DNA from: Polyangia bacterium | GTDB lineage: Bacteria > Myxococcota_A > Polyangia > Polyangiales > Polyangiaceae | Direction of reading: 5' to 3' | Length of the DNA stretch: 10,834 nt | Assembly (NCBI GenBank): GCA_030433055.1 | Contig: JAUILJ010000188.1 | Coordinates: 1 to 10,834 of the forward strand | Shown here: in pieces, positions 1 to 6,568 of the stretch | Layout: each line of letters begins with the position of its first letter | How positions within the stretch are numbered: the first letter of the stretch is position 1 | Translations under genes and position numbers: made by a program | Notes under the pieces: model-generated | What the model was told of the DNA's origin: nothing | Seen by the model: the letters and a program-made list of their open reading frames with translations, nothing else | The model's database searches: none

Positions 1-192
1 GCTCAAGGCGGCAGCGGCGCTCAAGGCGGCAGTGGCGCTCAGGGCGGCAGTGGCGCTCAGGGCGGCAGCGGTGCTCAAGGGGGCAGCGGCGCTCAGGGCG
101 GCAGCGGCGCTCAGGGCGGCAGCGGCGCTCAAGGCGGCAGCGGCGCTCAGGGCGGCAGCGGCGCTCAAGGCGGCAGCGGCGCTCAAGGCGGC
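1..192 (+). repeat. 18-bp coding tandem repeat, AQGGSG hexapeptide
   Basis: Ten complete copies of an 18-bp unit (consensus GCTCAGGGCGGCAGCGGC) run from 1 to 180, and a 12-bp partial copy follows at 181-192. The array continues past the left edge. Copies differ only at synonymous positions (CAA/CAG, AGC/AGT, GGC/GGT/GGG), and each adds AQGGSG in frame. The near identity points to recent expansion by slippage or unequal recombination. Because 18 is a multiple of three, copy-number change lengthens or shortens the linker without a frameshift. Confidence 0.95.
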
Positions 193-1074
193 GCAGCGGG
201 CAGCGGAGCCACTGGAGGCAACGGCGGCAGCGGCGCTGTCACCAGCAATGAGTGCTTCGCCGACATCCAGGACGGTTTGATCGTCTGGGACTACGACGTG
301 CAAGGCATCACCACCGGCAGCCACTGCCACGGCACGAATCACCAGGACATCACGGGCATCCAGCGGATTGTGTATCTCGGCGATTCGATCATGAACGGCA
401 CGCCCCCGACCCCCTCGAGTCAGTTCGTGCGCACCCAGCTGGATACCCAGCTCAAGCAGCTCTTCCCCGGCGTTCAGACCAAGTCGTGCGCTGTGAACGG
501 AGCGCGCAACGACGACCTGATGAAGTCGCAGATCCCAAACTGCTTCGGTGATGCAAGCGTTCGCAACGTCAAGACGCTCACGCTGGTGATCTCGGGCGGA
601 AACGATATCGCGGCGATCGCCAAAGACAAGCCACTGCTGGCGGCAGCTCAAGCGGAGGCTGCTGGGTACGTGGATGAAATGCGCGCCGCCATCACCTACC
701 TGAAGGACTCGACGAACTTCCCCAAGGGCAACGACGTGGTGTTCGCCAATGTCTACGAGTACACGGACACGAGCGCCGATCTGAGTTCTTGCCCCGCCGC
801 AGGCCTGGTGGGCCTCAGCGGGACTTGGCTGAGCGGCGCCTCAGTGCTCGTGGGCATGAACGAAGGCTACGCGAAGATTGCCGCGGACACGGGCGCCGAC
901 ATGGTCTTCATGATGGAGCAGTTCTGCGGCCACGGCTACCGCAGGGATCGTATGGACCTCCAGTGCTACCGCGGCCCCAACACGCCGCAATGGTTCGACA
1001 TCTCGTGCATCCACCCCACTCCCGCTGGGCACACCGCGCTCGCTGGGTTCTTCATGGATGTGATCCAGGAGTAG
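1..1074 (+). CDS. SGNH/GDSL-hydrolase-like lipoprotein with expanded Gly/Ser/Gln linker (5' partial)
   Basis: The frame is open from base 1 to the TAG at 1072-1074, so the start and the signal peptide lie off the left edge; 357 residues are visible. The visible N-terminal part is a low-complexity (AQGGSG)n linker (1-192). It is followed by a globular domain with SGNH esterase/lipase-type blocks: LGDS with the candidate nucleophile Ser at codon 385-387, an NG pair matching block II, SGGND matching block III, and a final IHPTPAGH with the candidate catalytic His. Even-numbered, conserved cysteines suggest an exported, disulfide-bonded domain. It is about 91% identical over the globular part (roughly 23 differences in 265 residues by eye) to the gene at 1476, whose intact lipoprotein signal implies that this protein is also lipid-anchored. 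The natural substrate (an acyl or acetyl ester of a glycan or lipid) cannot be read from sequence. Fold call fairly sure; enzymatic activity inferred. Confidence 0.85.
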   Translation, partial: AQGGSGAQGGSGAQGGSGAQGGSGAQGGSGAQGGSGAQGGSGAQGGSGAQGGSGAQGGSGAQGGAAGSGATGGNGGSGAVTSNECFADIQDGLIVWDYDVQGITTGSHCHGTNHQDITGIQRIVYLGDSIMNGTPPTPSSQFVRTQLDTQLKQLFPGVQTKSCAVNGARNDDLMKSQIPNCFGDASVRNVKTLTLVISGGNDIAAIAKDKPLLAAAQAEAAGYVDEMRAAITYLKDSTNFPKGNDVVFANVYEYTDTSADLSSCPAAGLVGLSGTWLSGASVLVGMNEGYAKIAADTGADMVFMMEQFCGHGYRRDRMDLQCYRGPNTPQWFDISCIHPTPAGHTALAGFFMDVIQE

Positions 1075-1475
1075 GGCGCGCCCCCAGCAGGCCAAACTGG
1101 CGACCTTCAGGATGTGGCGGTGGTGATTTGATTCCCATGCTGGGGTGAAACCCGTCGCTCGTGCGCGATGGCTCTTGCCGCGAGGCAATGGTCCGTCGCG
1201 CTGGACTCAGGCGTATGACGAGCCACGGAGCTTGCCCCAGTGCGCCAACCCGACTTGCGCTGCGAGTGAGACACGCACCAGGGCGATTCAGAGCTGCGCT
1301 CGTGTGATTCCTGCTGTGAAACCGCGCTTTTGCGCATTGAAACGTCCTGCAGCGATCTTTTCCAGATGGTTGAAACGCAAACCAAACGGTTGTGGTCTGG
1401 ATTGTGTCCTGGGCGTCTCTGGCGTTACGCTGCCGCCACTTGCAACGCGTCACATCAGACGCCGGGGAGGTTGCC
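1075..1475. other. 401-bp gap between the two SGNH paralogues
   Basis: I see no convincing gene here. Open frames that cross it run into both flanking genes and read as shadows. No long hairpin with a T-run marks the end of the first gene. A small stem (GCGC, loop TTTT, GCGC) lies near 1326-1337, with TTGAAA hexamers nearby at about 1338 and 1370, but no matching -10 box is clear. The promoter of the second SGNH gene presumably lies here. The size of the gap argues against tight co-translation of the pair. Confidence 0.5.
1464..1470 (+). promoter_or_regulatory. Shine-Dalgarno site deciding the start of the second SGNH gene
   Basis: GGGGAGG lies 5 nt before the ATG at 1476. An in-frame upstream ATG at 1392 would add 28 residues ahead of an otherwise complete lipoprotein signal peptide and has no such site, so 1476 is preferred. 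Confidence 0.8.
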
Positions 1476-2591
1476 ATGGCACGGAAGCGAAGCTTGAGTC
1501 TTGGAAGCATGGGTGTGGGGATCTTGGCGCTGGGCTGCGGGGCGCTGCTGGTGACGGCGTGTGGCTCCGACTCAGGGAGTGACACGGGCACGAACGCCAA
1601 CGGCGGCAGCGGCGGCTCCGGAAATGGTGGCACCGGCGGAGAGAGCGAGGGCGGCATGGGCGGAACCGGCGCTCAAGGCGGCAGCGCGGGTGCAGGTGCC
1701 CAAGGCGGCGCGGCGGGCAGCGGGGCAACCGGCGGCAACGGTGGCAGCGGCGCCGTGACCAGCAACGACTGCTTCGCGGACATCCAGGACGGCCTCATCG
1801 TCTGGGACTACGACGTGCAAGGCATCACGACCGGGAGCCACTGCCATGGCACCAACCATCAGGACATCCAGGGCATCGAGCGCATCGTCTATCTAGGCGA
1901 CTCGATCATGAACGGCACCCCGCCCACGCCTTCGGCTGAGTTCGTGCGCACCCAGCTCGACACCGCGCTCAAGACAAAATTCCCTGGCGTGGAGACCAAG
2001 TCGTGCGCGGTCAACGGTGCGCGCAACGACGACCTGATGAAGTCGCAGATCCCGAACTGCTTCGGTGACGCAGACGTGCGCAACGTCAAGACGCTCACTC
2101 TGGTGATTTCGGGCGGAAACGACATTGCCGCCATCGCGCGCGACAAGCCCGAGCTCGCAGCGGCCCAGGCTGAGGCCAACGGCTACGTGGACGTCATGCG
2201 CGAGGCCATCACCTACCTGAAGGACGCGACCAACTTCCCCATGGGCAACGACGTCGTGTTCGCCAACGTCTACGAGTACACGGACACCAGCGCGGACCTC
2301 AGCTCGTGTCCCACCGCTGGCCTCGCGGGCCTGAGCGGTACCTGGCTCAGCGGCGCAGCCGTGCTGGTTGGCATGAACGAGGGCTACGCCAAGATCGCCG
2401 CCGACACGGGCGCGGACATGGTGTTCATGATGGAGCAGTTCTGTGGCCACGGGTACCGCAGGGATCGCATGGACCTGCAGTGCTACCGCGGGCCCAACGC
2501 CGAGCAGTGGTTCGACATCACCTGCATTCACCCCACGCCCGCAGGTCACACCGCGCTTGCAGGCTTCTTCATGGATGTGATCGAAGAGTAG
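1476..2591 (+). CDS. SGNH/GDSL-hydrolase-like lipoprotein (complete paralogue)
   Basis: 371 residues. The N-terminus is a type II signal peptide (basic MARKR, hydrophobic core, lipobox VTAC with Cys29), and Gly at +2 is compatible with outer-membrane sorting. Residues 30-95 are a Gly/Ser/Ala-rich tether. The globular domain from about 98 has SGNH blocks: LGDS (Ser143), NG (Gly181), GGND (Asn215) and IHPTPAGH (His352). The Asp that normally sits three residues before the catalytic His is Thr349 here; the nearest acid is Asp347, at -5. Eight cysteines in the mature domain (99, 123, 177, 195, 278, 323, 336, 350) suggest disulfides in the periplasm or on the cell surface. It is a tandem duplicate of the preceding gene but has only vestiges of the AQGGSG repeat. 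Likely role: a surface-anchored esterase or deacylase of unknown substrate. Family call good; activity unproven. Confidence 0.88.
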   Translation: MARKRSLSLGSMGVGILALGCGALLVTACGSDSGSDTGTNANGGSGGSGNGGTGGESEGGMGGTGAQGGSAGAGAQGGAAGSGATGGNGGSGAVTSNDCFADIQDGLIVWDYDVQGITTGSHCHGTNHQDIQGIERIVYLGDSIMNGTPPTPSAEFVRTQLDTALKTKFPGVETKSCAVNGARNDDLMKSQIPNCFGDADVRNVKTLTLVISGGNDIAAIARDKPELAAAQAEANGYVDVMREAITYLKDATNFPMGNDVVFANVYEYTDTSADLSSCPTAGLAGLSGTWLSGAAVLVGMNEGYAKIAADTGADMVFMMEQFCGHGYRRDRMDLQCYRGPNAEQWFDITCIHPTPAGHTALAGFFMDVIEE

Positions 2592-2602
2592 GTCGCCCGA
2601 GA

Positions 2603-2682
2603 GCGGCGCGTCAGCAGGCGCGGCGCGTCAGCAGGCGCGGCGCGTCAGCAGGCGCGGCGCGTCAGCAGGCGCGGCACGTCAC
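2603..2682. repeat. 17-bp intergenic tandem array
   Basis: The unit GCGGCGCGTCAGCAGGC occurs as four perfect copies (2603-2619, 2620-2636, 2637-2653, 2654-2670). A diverged partial copy begins at 2671 (GCGGCACGTCA). The array starts 12 bp after the stop of the second SGNH gene. A 17-bp period cannot keep a reading frame, so it is not a coding repeat. No spacers separate the copies. Confidence 0.95.
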
Positions 2683-2709
2683 CTACACTCGAAACCAAGC
2701 CGGGGACAC

Positions 2710-2731
2710 GCCAGCTGAACGAAGAGCTGGC
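2710..2731. terminator. Candidate bidirectional terminator stem-loop
   Basis: A perfect 7-bp stem, GCCAGCT / AGCTGGC, encloses an 8-nt loop (2717-2724) and is followed by TTCT on the + strand. Its place between two converging genes suits a terminator for either. There is no long U-tract, so intrinsic termination is uncertain. Confidence 0.4.
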
Positions 2732-2767
2732 TTCTCCCACGCGCGTAGCGCCGCAGGTAGCCGTCCA

Positions 2768-2785
2768 AGCTGGGGATGTCCAGCT
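2768..2785. other. Second stem-loop sharing its arm sequence with the first
   Basis: AGCTGG / CCAGCT form a perfect 6-bp stem around the loop GGATGT. The arms are complementary to those of the hairpin at 2710-2731, so alternative pairing between the two is possible in an RNA crossing both. Confidence 0.4.
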
Positions 2786-2917
2786 CACTGAGGCGCTGCT
2801 CGAGAAGCGGAGATCGCTTGCGTCCTCCGGCGCGGAGACGATACGCGCGGAGACGACACGCTCGGGGAACGTGCGCGAGCGATGCGGTGAAGAGGATCGA
2901 CCGCGGAGCCCCTGACG

Positions 2918-4543
2918 CTACTTGAGGACTCGCGTGATCGAGGAGCTCGAGCTCGACGTGCTCTTGAAGACGTACAGGGAGTCCGCGTCTTGATGCAGGA
3001 ACCGAATGCCGCCCACGTTGGCGATCTGCACGGCGGCAGCCCCGCTGATCGGGGCCTTGTAGACGGCGTTCTGGTTCAGCAAGATGAAGTAGACATTCTG
3101 TCCGTCGACCAAGAAGTCGGAAATGTTGTCCTGGGTGACGATCTGCGTGCCCGGCCCGGTGTCCCCTGGGGTCCAGCGATAGATGCCGTTGGCGAACGAC
3201 GTGCCCTCGGCGCGCTGGTAATACAGATCGTTGCCGACCGGAAACAAGCGCACGCGGTCGTCGGCGTACCCGGTGGCGATCGTGCCGGTGGGTACGACCG
3301 TCGGGGTCCCACCGCTGAGCGGGGTGGTCCGCACTTCGCCGGGGTTGGTGTCTGTCGTGTACCAATACAGCGCGCTGTCGCCGACCACGAACGTGCGTAC
3401 GGTCCCGTGCGTGCCCTGGTCCACCGCCATGATGCGAGTGCCAGGATCATTGGACGGGGCGGTCGCGCTGCGCGTGTAGATGTAGCCCGCCGGATCACCG
3501 CTCTGGTAGTCGCCACTGAACCAGTAGTAGGCGTTGCCTTTCTGCTGAAGGAAGTACGGCTGATACTGAGGCGTGAACACGACCTGTGGTAGGTCTGACT
3601 CGGCGGCCGTGTGGGCCTTCTTCAACACCACGCTGGGCGTACCGCGCTGGACCCAGATAATTTCCGTGGGGTTATAAACGATGCTGAAGCGGCCAGCCCA
3701 GGAAGTGGCGGCGTTCCAGATGTTCTCCACCGCCGACCCATCCAGCGGGATGCGCCGCACAGTGTAGGAATAGTAGTCGGTGTAGTACATGTCACCGCCG
3801 CCGTACGTCCAGGTGCGGCCTTGGTAGCCCTGTATGCCGAAGGGCAGGCTCGCCTGCACCGTTACCGGAGCGCACATGTTCGTGCTGCAGGTGCTACCAG
3901 CTGCCGCGCAGTCACGGCCACAGACCCCGCAGTGGTTGTCGTTGTTGACGAGGTTCTCTTCGCAGCCGTTGCTCTCGTCGTTGTCGCAGTCGCCGTGGTT
4001 CGTGTCGCACGCGGTGATGACGCAGGTCCCGGACTGGCACTCCACCGTGCCGTTGGCGCCGTTGCAGGTCTTGGTGCAGGAACCGCAGCTGGTGACCAGG
4101 TTCAGGTCCGTTTCACAGTCGAGGGGGTTGCTGTCGCAGTCACCGTAGCCAGTGGGGCACCCGCCGCCCGTCCCTCCCGTGCTTGCGCCAGAGCTCCCAG
4201 CGCTGCCGCCGCTCGCTCCGGCGCTGCCACCTGCGTTCGTGCCGCCCGCGTTCGTGCCGCCTGCGTTCGTGCCGCCTGCGCCAGCGGAGCCGCCGCTCGT
4301 TCCGCCGGCACCCGCTCCGCCGCTGTTCCCTCCGGAACCGCCTATGCCCCCGTTGCCCGAGATGCCACCCATGCCGCCGTCGCCAGCCGCCGCGCCGGTG
4401 CCCCCGTTGGTGCCTCCGCTTCCGCCGCTCGCCCCGGCGCCCTTGCCGCGCTGCGGATCCTTTTCATCGTCTTCGTCGCTGCACGCCGTCGTGACGAGCA
4501 ACAGGCCAATGCCAAGACCACCCAGGACCAGACGTAACCGCAT
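2918..4543 (-). CDS. Lipoprotein with Gly-rich tether, two Cys-rich modules and a beta-propeller-like domain
   Basis: 541 residues. A short signal peptide (MRLRLVLGG..., hydrophobic to Val17) ends in TTAC, with Cys21 as the likely lipidated residue; Ser at +2 suits the outer membrane. The lipobox is loose, with Thr instead of Leu at -3. Residues about 30-128 are a Gly/Ser/Ala/Thr-rich linker that includes repeated GGTNA. Residues about 130-228 contain two modules of the pattern GDCD-x5-CE-xL-...-CGxC-xxxC, common in secreted myxobacterial proteins and probably disulfide-bonded. From about 235 to the end, repeated strands of the type DxLYYxxxxxGxVxRxPLxGG look like propeller blades (about six or seven), resembling DUF5050-type folds, which suggests a binding or surface-display role. 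A TGA lies in frame upstream and there is no clear Shine-Dalgarno site, but this ATG gives the complete signal peptide. It diverges from the gene at 4739. No catalytic motif seen. Confidence 0.85.
   Translation of the reverse strand: MRLRLVLGGLGIGLLLVTTACSDEDDEKDPQRGKGAGASGGSGGTNGGTGAAAGDGGMGGISGNGGIGGSGGNSGGAGAGGTSGGSAGAGGTNAGGTNAGGTNAGGSAGASGGSAGSSGASTGGTGGGCPTGYGDCDSNPLDCETDLNLVTSCGSCTKTCNGANGTVECQSGTCVITACDTNHGDCDNDESNGCEENLVNNDNHCGVCGRDCAAAGSTCSTNMCAPVTVQASLPFGIQGYQGRTWTYGGGDMYYTDYYSYTVRRIPLDGSAVENIWNAATSWAGRFSIVYNPTEIIWVQRGTPSVVLKKAHTAAESDLPQVVFTPQYQPYFLQQKGNAYYWFSGDYQSGDPAGYIYTRSATAPSNDPGTRIMAVDQGTHGTVRTFVVGDSALYWYTTDTNPGEVRTTPLSGGTPTVVPTGTIATGYADDRVRLFPVGNDLYYQRAEGTSFANGIYRWTPGDTGPGTQIVTQDNISDFLVDGQNVYFILLNQNAVYKAPISGAAAVQIANVGGIRFLHQDADSLYVFKSTSSSSSSITRVLK
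4230..4274 (-). repeat. 15-bp coding repeat in the linker of the propeller lipoprotein
   Basis: Three consecutive 15-bp units (4230-4244, 4245-4259, 4260-4274; + strand CCTGCGTTCGTGCCG, the second with one change) encode a GGTNA pentapeptide on the - strand. It is a smaller in-frame linker repeat of the same general type as the AQGGSG array. Confidence 0.85.
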
Positions 4544-4640
4544 AGGGTCAGCTAGTGCGGCTCACCGGTGGACGCCAGCGCGACAGGGCGTGGCCCTGGA
4601 ACTACGCGGAACGCCAAGCGGGTAGATTCGTGGAAAAAGC

Positions 4641-4660
4641 CAGCGCCCGCGCGGGTGCTG
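4641..4660. promoter_or_regulatory. 20-bp near-perfect palindrome in a divergent promoter region (candidate operator)
   Basis: CAGCGCCCGCGCGGGTGCTG has 9 of 10 arm positions symmetrical. It lies in the 195-bp gap between two divergent lipoprotein genes, 97 bp from the start at 4543 and 78 bp from the start at 4739. This is where a dimeric regulator or a shared control site would be expected. GC-rich genomes produce chance palindromes, so the regulatory role is a guess. Confidence 0.35.
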
Positions 4661-4738
4661 CGGCGGCGCCGGGAGTGGACCCCGCTAGCGAAGGGGGCAA
4701 GGCCGGAGTAGCCCGCAAAAAGCGGCCGATCGAGGGAG

Positions 4739-5701
4739 ATGGTTGCGACTGCATGGCAACCATTCAACGCTTGCTGTGTGGGAACACCTCCCGTTGACCG
4801 TGCGCGGACGCCGTGGCGCATCTTGTCCGTGCTCTTTGGCGTGGGCTGCTGCTTCACGGCCCTGAGCTGCAGCGAGGGAGACACTGCGAAGAACGGCTTG
4901 AAGCTGAGCGGCGGCGCGGGCGGCACCGCGGGGGCTGACGCTGGCGTGTCGGGGGGAGGGGGAGTCGGAGGGACCGGTGGAGCACTAACCGACGGCGGAC
5001 CGGAAGCGGCCTCGGATGCCCAGGCAGACGCTCCTCTGGACGCTCCCCAGGAGCCTTGCCCTGCGGATATGGCATTCATCGATGATGCGAGCTTGCCTGC
5101 CCCGGTGTGCATGGACCGCTACGAAGCCCCAAATCTCGAGGGCGAGCTGCCCCTGGTGATGCTCAACTTCGACGAGGCCGAGGCCTGGTGCACGCGGCAC
5201 GACAAGCGCCTGTGCTACGATGACGAGTGGACCTTCACCTGCGGGGGGCCAGAGGGCTACCAGTATCCGTATGGAGACGTGCGAGAGCCCGGGCTGTGCA
5301 ACGACGCAAAGACCTGGAAAGTCTACAACCAGACGCTGCTCAGCGGCTGGCCCTATACCTTCGACGGCTCGGGCTATGACTCCCTCGAAGCTCTGTTCGA
5401 TGGGGTGAGCCAGGCCTCTGCCAGTGCCAAGGCGGCGGCCGACCACGTTCGAGATCTGTACCAGGCGGAGGCGGCCGGGACCTATCCAGCGTGCCTCGGA
5501 GTCGGCGCAGTGAGAGATCTGACCGGAAGCGTCGAGGAGTGGACGCGGCGCAGGGACGGCGGCCAGGCGCAGTTTCATGGCAACCTGAAGGGGCGCTATT
5601 GGGCGGATACCCGCACTTGCCAGAACAACATCATCACTCACGGAGACGGCTTTCGCTTCTACGAAATCGGCTTCCGCTGCTGTCGGGAGCCCTCAGAATG
5701 A
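4739..5701 (+). CDS. Lipoprotein with an FGE-sulfatase (SUMF1/PvdO-like) domain
   Basis: 320 residues from the ATG at 4739. A GTG at 4778 (Val14) would give a cleaner signal peptide, but neither start has a well-spaced Shine-Dalgarno site; GAGGGAG abuts the ATG. A hydrophobic stretch at 28-43 precedes the probable lipid Cys44 (ALSC, a non-standard lipobox). Residues 50-105 are a Gly/Ala/Asp-rich tether. The domain at 107-317 follows the FGE-sulfatase pattern: CPADMAFI, CMDRYEAPN, EAEAWC, KRLCYDDEW, YPYGD, DLTGSVEEW, LKGRYW and the terminal GFRCC. The Cys pair that does the chemistry in formylglycine-generating enzyme is not visible in the usual arrangement (a lone Cys294 precedes the end), so it is probably a binding protein or a non-FGE member. 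Its stop overlaps the next start. Annotation pipelines would probably call it an SUMF1/EgtB/PvdO-family protein. Confidence 0.85.
   Translation: MVATAWQPFNACCVGTPPVDRARTPWRILSVLFGVGCCFTALSCSEGDTAKNGLKLSGGAGGTAGADAGVSGGGGVGGTGGALTDGGPEAASDAQADAPLDAPQEPCPADMAFIDDASLPAPVCMDRYEAPNLEGELPLVMLNFDEAEAWCTRHDKRLCYDDEWTFTCGGPEGYQYPYGDVREPGLCNDAKTWKVYNQTLLSGWPYTFDGSGYDSLEALFDGVSQASASAKAAADHVRDLYQAEAAGTYPACLGVGAVRDLTGSVEEWTRRRDGGQAQFHGNLKGRYWADTRTCQNNIITHGDGFRFYEIGFRCCREPSE
5685..5689 (+). promoter_or_regulatory. Shine-Dalgarno site of the SirB1-family gene, inside the upstream gene
   Basis: GGGAG lies 8 nt before the ATG at 5698, within the last codons of the FGE-like gene. Together with the ATGA overlap it supports 5698 as the start, rather than the long upstream extension of this open frame back to 5491. 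Confidence 0.7.
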
Positions 5702-6549
5702 GCGACGAATCCAGAGAGTTGCTGCGGGGAAATTGGGAGTTCGAGGAGTTCGCCGCCCAGGAGGATGAAGATCTAGATCTCCTGACGGGCGCCCTGTTGA
5801 TCGCGCGGGATGCCCGGCCGATGCTGAACTGGCGCGGCGTGGAGCAGGCGCTGATCAAGCTATCGGATCCCCTCAGCGCGCTGGGTACGGCGCGCCTGAG
5901 TGACCAGGCGGAGGCGCTCGCCCTCGAGCTCAGCGAGCGCTACGGCCTCGCGGGTAATCGCGAGGATTACTACGACCCCGACAACTCGTTCATCGATCAG
6001 GTGCTGGCCCGCCGGGTGGGGATCCCGATCAGTCTGTCGCTGGTCTACGTGGAGGTCGCGCGGCGCGCGGGCCTGCGCGCCAGCGGAGTGGGCTTCCCTG
6101 GACACTTCCTGGTGCGCCTCGACGGGGACGATCAAGAGTACCTGATCCTCGATCCGTTCGCGGGTGGCCGCGTGCTGGATCTCCCCGATCTCGAGCGCAT
6201 GCTCGACCAGGTGGGCTGGCCGCGCCGAGTGCTGCAGCAGGGCCTGCTGGATCCCAGCCCGCTGCGGCTGATCTTGGCGCGCGTGCTGACGAACCTGCGC
6301 AGCGTCTACTTGAAGCGCGGCGAGCTCCCAAGGCTCCTGGTGGTGCTCGATCGGCTGGTGGCGCTCATCCCCGACTCCAAAGAAGCGCTGCGGGATCGAG
6401 GGATCCTCAACGCGGAGCTGGGCGCACCCGAGGCGGCGCGCGCTGACTTACACGACTATCTCCGACGCTTCCCGGACGCCGATGATGGGGATGCGGTGAG
6501 GCGCGTCCTGGAGCGCCTCGGCAAACCGAGCCAGCGCAGCCTGAACTGA
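5698..6549 (+). CDS. SirB1-family protein (transglutaminase-like fold plus TPR)
   Basis: 283 residues, soluble, no signal peptide. Residues about 45-180 match the SirB1 / Transglut_core2 family: the core NSFIDQVLARRVGIPISLSL (97-116), then VYVEVARRAGL, GFPGHFLVR (His136) and LILDPFAGG (Asp152). Residues about 190-270 are helical and TPR-like, as usual in the family. The His and Asp of a transglutaminase-type triad are present, but the whole protein contains no cysteine, so a cysteine nucleophile is impossible. Its ATG overlaps the TGA of the FGE-like lipoprotein gene (ATGA), giving translational coupling. SirB1 homologues are widespread with no settled biochemical role. Family call strong; function unknown. 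Confidence 0.92.
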   Translation: MSDESRELLRGNWEFEEFAAQEDEDLDLLTGALLIARDARPMLNWRGVEQALIKLSDPLSALGTARLSDQAEALALELSERYGLAGNREDYYDPDNSFIDQVLARRVGIPISLSLVYVEVARRAGLRASGVGFPGHFLVRLDGDDQEYLILDPFAGGRVLDLPDLERMLDQVGWPRRVLQQGLLDPSPLRLILARVLTNLRSVYLKRGELPRLLVVLDRLVALIPDSKEALRDRGILNAELGAPEAARADLHDYLRRFPDADDGDAVRRVLERLGKPSQRSLN

Positions 6550-6568
6550 AACGTCCCCTCTGCTGCTG

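Larger units (their letters stand above)
2592..2917. other. 326-bp convergent intergenic region
   Basis: This lies between the ends of the converging SGNH and propeller-lipoprotein genes. It holds the 17-bp array, two stem-loops (2710-2731 and 2768-2785), a third small stem CTCCG-GCG-CGGAG at 2825-2837, and a short direct repeat (CGCGGAGACGAYACG) within 2830-2860. Open frames through it are extensions of shadow frames. I see no gene. Confidence 0.6.

Noticed and set aside
1392..1475. Upstream ATG at 1392 as the start of the second SGNH gene
   Set aside because: It would put 28 extra residues before a complete signal peptide. The GGGGAGG site matches the ATG at 1476.
1052..1657. 201-codon - strand frame across the gap between the SGNH genes
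   Set aside because: It runs into both flanking coding regions, is Pro/Ser-rich as expected from the antisense of Gly-rich linkers, and has no domain signal.
3611..4537. 308-codon open frame on the + strand
   Set aside because: It is the antisense of the propeller lipoprotein, low in complexity (Ala/Arg/Val-rich), and has no domain pattern. The - strand frame has a signal peptide, Cys modules and blade repeats.
4555..4797. 80-codon + strand open frame in the divergent gap
   Set aside because: Biased composition, overlaps the start of the FGE-like gene, no Shine-Dalgarno site and no recognisable motif.
5491..5697. N-terminal extension of the SirB1-family gene from 5491
   Set aside because: This part lies inside the FGE-like gene in another frame and has no family similarity. 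The ATG at 5698 has a well-spaced GGGAG and an ATGA overlap.
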